Assembly (NCBI GenBank): GCA_014879345.1 | Contig: JACSSI010000115.1 | Span: 1-10,140, forward strand | Source: Anaerolineae bacterium | GTDB taxonomy: Bacteria; Chloroflexota; Anaerolineae; Promineifilales; Promineifilaceae | DNA length: 10,140 nt | Direction: 5' to 3' | The notes under the pieces: model-generated | Seen by the model: the letters and a program-made list of their open reading frames with translations, nothing else | Told to the model about the DNA's origin: nothing | Database searches by the model: none | Position numbers and translations under genes: made by a program | Part shown: positions 6,239 through 10,140 of the stretch, in pieces | Layout: every line of letters begins with the position of its first letter | How positions within the stretch are numbered: the stretch's first letter is position 1

Positions 6239-6778
6239 TCAGCCGTTGACTGTTAGCTGGGCTTGCGTTTTTAGTTTGGTGAGTAGATTGCTCAGAGTGG
6301 TTTGTTCGTCTGGCGAGAGGGTGCTGAAGCAGTGGCCGATGGTTTGAAAATGTTGGCGGGCGTGGTTTGTGACCAGGGAACGGCCGTTTTCCGTTAGCTG
6401 GATATTAAATTTGCGCCGGTCGTGGGGGTCCAGGCTGCGTTCAATCAGGCCATCTTCTTCCAAACTGCGGATGAGGGCGCTGACGGTGTTGCGGCTGGTG
6501 CCCTGCCGCTCGCTGATTTCTGAGGGATTGAGACATTCCTTGCCCCCTATTTGCTCGGCAAAGAGCAGCTGCATCAGAATGCGATATTGCGCCAGAGACA
6601 AGCCGGCCGTGTCCACGCTCGTCTGCCCGACGTTGTGGATCATCTTGGAAACGGCGTTGAACTCGTCCATGAGCCGCGTCGCTTGCGGATCAATGTCGGG
6701 ATTGAGTGTTTGCACGAAGTTGATCCAGCGCTCCCGTTTTTCTTTGTCTTCAAACCAATGTTGTTTTGTATCAGCCAT
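6239..6778 (-). CDS. MarR-family transcriptional regulator
   Basis: 179 residues, slightly long for MarR because of a charged N-terminal extension (MADTKQHWFEDKEKRERW). The winged helix-turn-helix lies at about 60-132: SLAQYRILMQLL, then NPSEISERQGTSRNTVSALI (recognition region), then DGLIERSLDPHDRRKFNIQL, where D-x-R-R is the typical wing. The C-terminal helix for dimerisation is present. There are only two cysteines (C82 and C150) and none near the N-terminus, so this is unlike the peroxide sensor OhrR. It is the first gene of the operon, 27 bases before exporter half A. Together with the near-palindrome over its own promoter, this suggests ligand-relieved repression of the whole exporter operon. 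The start at 6778 has a modest GAGA-type site upstream. The copy of AACGGCCGTT at 6379 encodes NGR, a different frame from most copies. Confidence 0.92.
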   Translation of the reverse strand: MADTKQHWFEDKEKRERWINFVQTLNPDIDPQATRLMDEFNAVSKMIHNVGQTSVDTAGLSLAQYRILMQLLFAEQIGGKECLNPSEISERQGTSRNTVSALIRSLEEDGLIERSLDPHDRRKFNIQLTENGRSLVTNHARQHFQTIGHCFSTLSPDEQTTLSNLLTKLKTQAQLTVNG

Positions 6779-6796
6779 ATTTTTCTCGCTTACGAA

Positions 6797-6814
6797 CTAT
6801 ACTGCGCAGAATAG
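6797..6814. promoter_or_regulatory. Candidate MarR operator
   Basis: CTATACTGCGCAGAATAG is an 18-bp palindrome with one mismatched pair, the usual size and symmetry of MarR sites. It overlaps the -10 element and expected transcription start of the marR operon, 19-36 bases before the marR start codon. A wider inverted pair, ACGAAC (6792-6797) and GTTCGT (6829-6834), surrounds it. Confidence 0.5.
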
Positions 6815-6840
6815 TACGGCATAGAACTGTTCGTTGTCAA
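6811..6840 (-). promoter_or_regulatory. Sigma-70-like promoter of the marR-exporter operon
   Basis: On the minus strand, a perfect -35 TTGACA (6835-6840) is followed after 18 bases by TACTAT (6811-6816), a fair -10. Transcription would begin near 6804, about 25 bases before the marR ATG. The palindrome at 6797-6814 overlaps the -10. Confidence 0.55.
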
Positions 6841-6861
6841 CCGTTTTGCTATTTTCTCATG

Positions 6862-6899
6862 AAAAAAAGCCCGATACCGGTGCTGGGTATCGGGCTTTT
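6862..6899 (-). terminator. Bidirectional rho-independent terminator
   Basis: The perfect 10-bp stem GCCCGATACC (6869-6878) and GGTATCGGGC (6886-6895) has a 7-base loop. On the minus strand it is followed by seven T (6868-6862), so it ends the transcript of the C39-like peptidase gene that stops at 6937. On the plus strand it is followed by four T. It insulates the marR promoter from upstream transcription. The stretch 6900-6933 also holds a weak CCCTCCCT/AGGGAG inverted repeat. Confidence 0.9.
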
Positions 6900-6936
6900 G
6901 CCCCCTCCCTAACCATCCACCAAAGGGAGAGGGAGA

Positions 6937-8070
6937 TCAGGCTTTTTTTACGTACCAGGCGGCGACGTAGCCCTCTGTGCCATCGCTGGCTTTGACTTTG
7001 AGCCATTGGTTTTGTTGACCGATTTTAGAGGCGGCGTCGGGATCAACGGCCGTTAACACCTCATTACCCGATAAATACCGAATAAGCGTATTGTCTGCCA
7101 CATAAGGCTGATTGCGGAAAGAAAGGCTGGCGCTCACAGGTTTAACTTTGATGAGAGCCGAGGAAGCCGAAGCGGAAGCCGGTTTTCCAGCCGTTTTGGT
7201 TGGGTCAGTCGGCGTGGCGGCAGGCGCGGCTACCTGTTTCACATACCAGGCGGCAATGTAGCCCGTTGCGCCAGTGCTGTCTCTGACGTGAAGCCATTGC
7301 CCTTGCTTGCCAATTTTAGCCTGACCCTCTGCATATGAATCGAGAACGATAACCACATCAACGGCCGTTAATGATTTGATGACATTGTTAGCGGCGACAG
7401 CAGGCTGGCTGCGCATCGTCAATTGGGTCGTGGTGGGCTGCACAGCCATCGTCCGCCCATCAACGACGGCTGCTTTTTGGGCATCGGCAATGGTTCTTTC
7501 CGTTTTGCCAGCGGTGGCGGCTGGTTTGTCCTGGCTTTTGGGGAATTTGCCGTGGCCGTGCCAGATGGCTTCCAGGATGATGTCGGCCGGTTCTTTTTTG
7601 CCAAAACTGTAACGCCCCCTGAGCGTGTTGGCCGCCCCATCCTTTTTCCAGGGATCCCAAATTTTGTAATCGTCATCTTTTTTGCCGTAGATGACGACCC
7701 AATGGCTGTCGATGTTGGCATCCGGCGTCCAGTCAACACGCACCATGATGATAGAGCCTTCTTCAAGCCCCTGATCGATGAGATCGATGGGAGCAGGCGT
7801 CCCTTTACACTCAACATGCATTTGACGTTCGATGTCGTATTGTGGAAATTGATCAGGAACTTGAGCGCCCTTAATCCAGGCCCCGGCAAAACCGCCAGAA
7901 GCTTTCATTTTAGCGTTGAGGCTGGCAGGCGTTTCATTGGCGCCAAAATGGTTAACCGTCATGGCAAAACAGGTGAGCATACAGCCCACTTGTTCGATGG
8001 TAAGGTTGTTTTGCAGACCAATTTTTTGGTCTTTCCAACGAGAATCGTTTTGATAGAGGGGCGTGTCCAT
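6937..8070 (-). CDS. C39-like cysteine peptidase domain with two C-terminal SH3b domains
   Basis: 377 residues. The N-terminal domain (1-170) begins MDTPLYQNDSRWKDQKIG, typical of Peptidase_C39_2 (PF13529). The likely catalytic residues are C30 (VGCMLTCFAM), H123 (DSHWVVIYG) and D139 (KIWDPW). A low-complexity Ala/Lys/Thr linker leads to SH3b domain 1 (about 207-279) and, after an Ala/Thr/Pro linker, SH3b domain 2 (about 303-376); both end in GY[IV]AAWYVK. Such proteins usually act on peptides or the cell wall, with SH3b domains binding wall peptide. There is no signal peptide or membrane segment at this start, so export by the standard route is not apparent. The start at 8070 has AAGGAG eight bases upstream and matches the family start. 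It appears monocistronic, with a strong terminator after it. The AACGGCCGTT copies at 7045 and 7360 fall in the two SH3b domains at non-equivalent positions. Confidence 0.87.
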   Translation of the reverse strand: MDTPLYQNDSRWKDQKIGLQNNLTIEQVGCMLTCFAMTVNHFGANETPASLNAKMKASGGFAGAWIKGAQVPDQFPQYDIERQMHVECKGTPAPIDLIDQGLEEGSIIMVRVDWTPDANIDSHWVVIYGKKDDDYKIWDPWKKDGAANTLRGRYSFGKKEPADIILEAIWHGHGKFPKSQDKPAATAGKTERTIADAQKAAVVDGRTMAVQPTTTQLTMRSQPAVAANNVIKSLTAVDVVIVLDSYAEGQAKIGKQGQWLHVRDSTGATGYIAAWYVKQVAAPAATPTDPTKTAGKPASASASSALIKVKPVSASLSFRNQPYVADNTLIRYLSGNEVLTAVDPDAASKIGQQNQWLKVKASDGTEGYVAAWYVKKA

Positions 8071-8102
8071 GATTACTTCTCCTTATGTGACGAGGTCTTG
8101 AT

Positions 8103-8144
8103 AATTGACAATTGTTAATTATGAATTGTCAATTGTCAATTGGG
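8103..8144 (+). repeat. AATTNNN heptamer array, six units
   Basis: Six phased 7-base units: AATTGAC, AATTGTT, AATTATG, AATTGTC, AATTGTC, AATTGGG. Within it, AATTGACAATT (8103-8113) and AATTGTCAATT (8124-8134) form a perfect 11-bp inverted repeat. It occupies the gap between the FtsX-like permease gene and the C39-like peptidase gene. The reverse strand contains repeated TTGACA strings that could serve as -35 elements for the peptidase gene, but I cannot pick a convincing -10. Confidence 0.75.
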
Positions 8145-8184
8145 ACAGTCACCTGACCGGGCTGCCAGAGGGATCAACGTACAC

Positions 8185-9483
8185 TTATTCGTATTTCAGC
8201 GCCGCAATGGGAGACAACGTGGCCGCTCGTAAAGCAGGGTAAAGGCCGGAGAGCAGGCCGATGACGGTGGCAAAAATCAGCGCAAACAGCGGCAGCCAGG
8301 TGGGCGTGGAAACCGCCACCGTTGGCGGAGGGCCCCCCGTTTGCGCCGCTTGCCCAGCCAGATAGGCAATGGCAAACACATTCAGTACCTGCGCCAAGCC
8401 CCAGCCCAACGCCACGCCGCCCAGTCCGCCCAAAAAACCAATGCCAGCCGATTCACCCAAAAACACGCTCAACACGTTTCGATTGGTCGCGCCCACGGCC
8501 TTCATCAAGCCAATTTCACGGGTGCGCTCCAAAATCGCCATCGCCATGGTGTTGGCAATGCCAATAGCCGCCACCAGCAGCGCAATGGCGCCCACGCCGC
8601 CAAAAATCACCTGGAGGACAACGTAAAAGCCGTTAATGCCCTGCACAAATGATTGTGGCGACCATGCCTGAAAGCCCAGGGCTGTAATCTGGTCGGCGAT
8701 GTCCAGCACGTAATCCAGGTCAGATGCCCGCACAATCACATTGCTGTAGCCTACTTTGCTGCGCTCCAGGCGCTGGCCGGTGAACCAGACATTCATGGCT
8801 TCTACTTCTTTTAACGGCAGGTAAATGGAGTAGTCTGCCTCATCGCGGGACTCGGACAGCACGCCAGCTACGCGGGCGCGGATGGTTTTGCGAATTTCGG
8901 TGCCGTCTTCACTGTATTTGATGAGGGTGAAGGTGATCTGTTTGTTGTATAAATCGGGCGGTGGCGGTGGTTCTTGCCCAGGGCGAGCGCGGGGATCCCA
9001 AAAGTTGTTGGGCATCTGGTAGCCCACAAGCACAGTTCCGGGCAGCAGTTCGGTGGTGCCTTGCTCGGCTTTTAGCCCCAGTTCGGCTAATTCAGTTGTG
9101 CCGATGCCGATGATCTGGCCGCCTCCTTCCAACCGGTCGATGTTCATCATCGCCCAGCCTTGCATGTAGTCTTGGGGGATAACGGCCGTTACCCCCTCCA
9201 TGCCTCTAAACAAGTCCAGCGCCGCATCATTCAGCGGCGCGTCAATGATGGGTTGACCGGTAGTGGGGTCGAACTCGTTGAAATTAGGAGATACGTTGAT
9301 TTTAGTCAGGTCGCCGATGCTGCCCAACTGGCTGGCGGCATTTTGCTGCAAGCCAGACCCTAGCGACACTAATAGCACTACCGCCGCTGTACCGATGATG
9401 ACGCCAACGGCCGTTAACGCCACCCGCCCCTTGCGCCGCGCCAAATTTTCTACCACCAAAGAAATCAAATCGAATATTGACAT
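8185..9483 (-). CDS. MacB/FtsX-type ABC transporter permease
   Basis: 432 residues, with the standard layout of one N-terminal membrane helix (about 22-42), a large extracytoplasmic MacB core-like domain (about 45-280), and three C-terminal helices (about 285-313, 337-372, 395-418). The family blocks NTMAMAILERTREIGLMKAV (311-330) followed by GATNRN, and the C-terminal PALRAATLSPIAALKYE, are clear. The N-terminus RRKGRVALTAVGVIIGTAAV is typical. These permeases work with a separate ATPase as mechanotransmission complexes for peptides, lipoproteins or wall enzymes. No ATPase gene is in the window; it may lie beyond the right edge, upstream of the CARDB-like gene. The ATG at 9483 has no strong ribosome binding site but fits the family start. 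The extracytoplasmic domain has an EPPPPPD proline run. Copies of AACGGCCGTT at 9181 and 9406 encode VTAVI and LTAVG. Confidence 0.9.
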   Translation of the reverse strand: MSIFDLISLVVENLARRKGRVALTAVGVIIGTAAVVLLVSLGSGLQQNAASQLGSIGDLTKINVSPNFNEFDPTTGQPIIDAPLNDAALDLFRGMEGVTAVIPQDYMQGWAMMNIDRLEGGGQIIGIGTTELAELGLKAEQGTTELLPGTVLVGYQMPNNFWDPRARPGQEPPPPPDLYNKQITFTLIKYSEDGTEIRKTIRARVAGVLSESRDEADYSIYLPLKEVEAMNVWFTGQRLERSKVGYSNVIVRASDLDYVLDIADQITALGFQAWSPQSFVQGINGFYVVLQVIFGGVGAIALLVAAIGIANTMAMAILERTREIGLMKAVGATNRNVLSVFLGESAGIGFLGGLGGVALGWGLAQVLNVFAIAYLAGQAAQTGGPPPTVAVSTPTWLPLFALIFATVIGLLSGLYPALRAATLSPIAALKYE

Positions 9484-9538
9484 AAAGTTATCGAAATGCC
9501 TTATCAGTGAATTGCTTGCCCCAAAAAATAAGAATTTT

Positions 9539-9602
9539 GCATCGAATTAACGCGAATTAGCGCGAATTTCTTTTTTCGCGCTAATTCGCGTTAATTCGAT
9601 GC
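9539..9602. repeat. Perfect 28-bp inverted repeat (hairpin) with 10-bp internal period
   Basis: The arms 9539-9566 and 9575-9602 are perfectly complementary over 28 bases, with an 8-base loop (TTTCTTTT). AATT recurs every 10 bases inside each arm (9545, 9555, 9565 and 9583, 9593), with CGCG between, so the arms are themselves decamer repeats. It lies 18 bases after the stop of the CARDB-like gene and 55 bases before the permease start. On the minus strand it is followed by a T-rich stretch (9520-9538), so it may terminate or attenuate transcription between the two genes. Confidence 0.88.
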
Positions 9603-9620
9603 CATAAACTTAGCCGTCAT

Positions 9621-10140
9621 TTACGGCACATACTCAGGCATAGGCTCCATCTCACCATTCATGGGCTGCACTGGCTGTGGTGTGCCGCTGCTCAAGCCCA
9701 GCAGACCCAGGATAAAGCGCCAGATTTTGCCGCCAATCGTTTCCGGCTGAGTTTCTGGTACGGGTTCTTCAAAGCCTTCGGGCGGCATTTCCGGTTCTTC
9801 AAAAACCATACCTTCCATCACTTCGACGGTTACTGTGTCTGTGAGTACCTGCGGTTGGTTGAAGTCATCGGTGTAGGTCACGCTCAAGTGCAAATCCAGC
9901 GGCCCCGGTTGGTTGGCTGTGAGCAGGGCATCCAGGGGGAAGAAGCCGCCCGGTTCCAATGCGCCCACAAAAACGGAATTGTTTTCCAGCGTGGCCTCAT
10001 CGGCCGTAACGCTAAATGTGCCTAACACGGCCGAACTGCTGCCCACGTTGACCAGTTGCAAGGGCAAACCAGCCGGTTCTCCCGCAAAAATGGGGGGTTC
10101 TGGGGCGTAGAAATTGAAATCGATTAACGGCCGTTTATAA
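9621..10140 (-). CDS. CARDB/NEW3-like extracellular domain protein (C-terminal part)
   Basis: Open to the right edge; 172 residues plus the stop are visible. A TTG at 10065-10067 could be mistaken for a start, but the frame continues upstream as YKRPLIDFNFYAPEPPIFAG, so the true start is outside. The visible part has one immunoglobulin-like beta domain (PIFAGEPAGLPLQLVNVGSS through VLTDTVTVEV). Its pattern of balanced hydrophobic strands and 'VNVGSSSAVLGTF' resembles CARDB and NPCBM-associated NEW3 domains. It then has a Pro/Glu-rich segment (EEPEMPPEGFEEPVPETQPE), a short hydrophobic stretch IWRFILGLLGL, and a Pro/Met-rich tail. This suggests a secreted or membrane-tethered surface protein. 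In such layouts CARDB proteins often sit beside MacB-type transporters, and here the permease gene follows directly. The function is not known. The copy of AACGGCCGTT at 10126 encodes KRPL. Confidence 0.75.
   Translation of the reverse strand, partial: YKRPLIDFNFYAPEPPIFAGEPAGLPLQLVNVGSSSAVLGTFSVTADEATLENNSVFVGALEPGGFFPLDALLTANQPGPLDLHLSVTYTDDFNQPQVLTDTVTVEVMEGMVFEEPEMPPEGFEEPVPETQPETIGGKIWRFILGLLGLSSGTPQPVQPMNGEMEPMPEYVP

Noticed and set aside
6239..6778. MarR protein as an OhrR-type peroxide sensor, given the AhpD-like neighbour
   Set aside because: The reactive N-terminal cysteine of OhrR is missing; only C82 and C150 are present.
6369..6824. Plus-strand frame over marR
   Set aside because: Antisense shadow of a well-conserved MarR gene and its promoter.
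7423..8118. Plus-strand open frame (231 codons)
   Set aside because: Antisense to the C39-like peptidase gene, which has clear catalytic motifs and a good ribosome binding site.

Overview
The window looks like bacterial chromosome, most likely from an Anaerolineae-type member of the Chloroflexota. That assignment is an inference from gene content, mixed GC and the style of intergenic repeats; there is no rRNA or other marker gene to confirm it. Nine protein genes are supported. Eight are on the minus strand, and the two at the window edges are partial. I see no tRNA, rRNA, CRISPR array, transposase or phage structural gene. No gene-free stretch exceeds 300 bases.

Left edge (1-1231): a partial flippase-like membrane protein gene (minus) points away from a small bacterial PH-domain protein gene (plus). 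Between them lie a run of G-tracts and an 18-bp palindrome. After the PH gene comes a degenerate palindromic intergenic repeat (1099-1203).

Centre (1232-6840): a minus-strand operon reads, in order of transcription, MarR regulator, ABC exporter half A (637 aa), a four-helix-bundle protein, ABC exporter half B (670 aa), and an AhpD-like carboxymuconolactone decarboxylase family protein. A TTGACA-type promoter overlapped by an 18-bp near-palindrome precedes marR, which suggests self-repression. The two ABC halves have complementary sequence defects: A lacks the catalytic Glu and the switch His, while B has LSQGQ in place of LSGGQ. They should therefore form one asymmetric heterodimeric exporter of the TM287/288 type. 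The four-helix-bundle gene separates the two halves and is bracketed by inverted arrays of five GATTNNN heptamers.

Right part (6862-10140): a bidirectional terminator, a C39-like cysteine peptidase with two SH3b domains and no signal peptide, an FtsX/MacB-type permease without a visible ATPase, a perfect 28-bp inverted repeat, and the C-terminal part of a CARDB/NEW3-like extracellular protein.

Two repeat systems cut across the gene content. The palindrome AACGGCCGTT occurs nine times in 10 kb, against about 0.01 expected by chance, and mostly encodes Thr-Ala-Val; it resembles the cyanobacterial HIP1 phenomenon. Separately, four intergenic arrays have strict 7-bp phasing with a conserved tetramer plus a variable trimer, and they run into gene ends. 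These two systems and the complementary ABC pair are the strongest observations.
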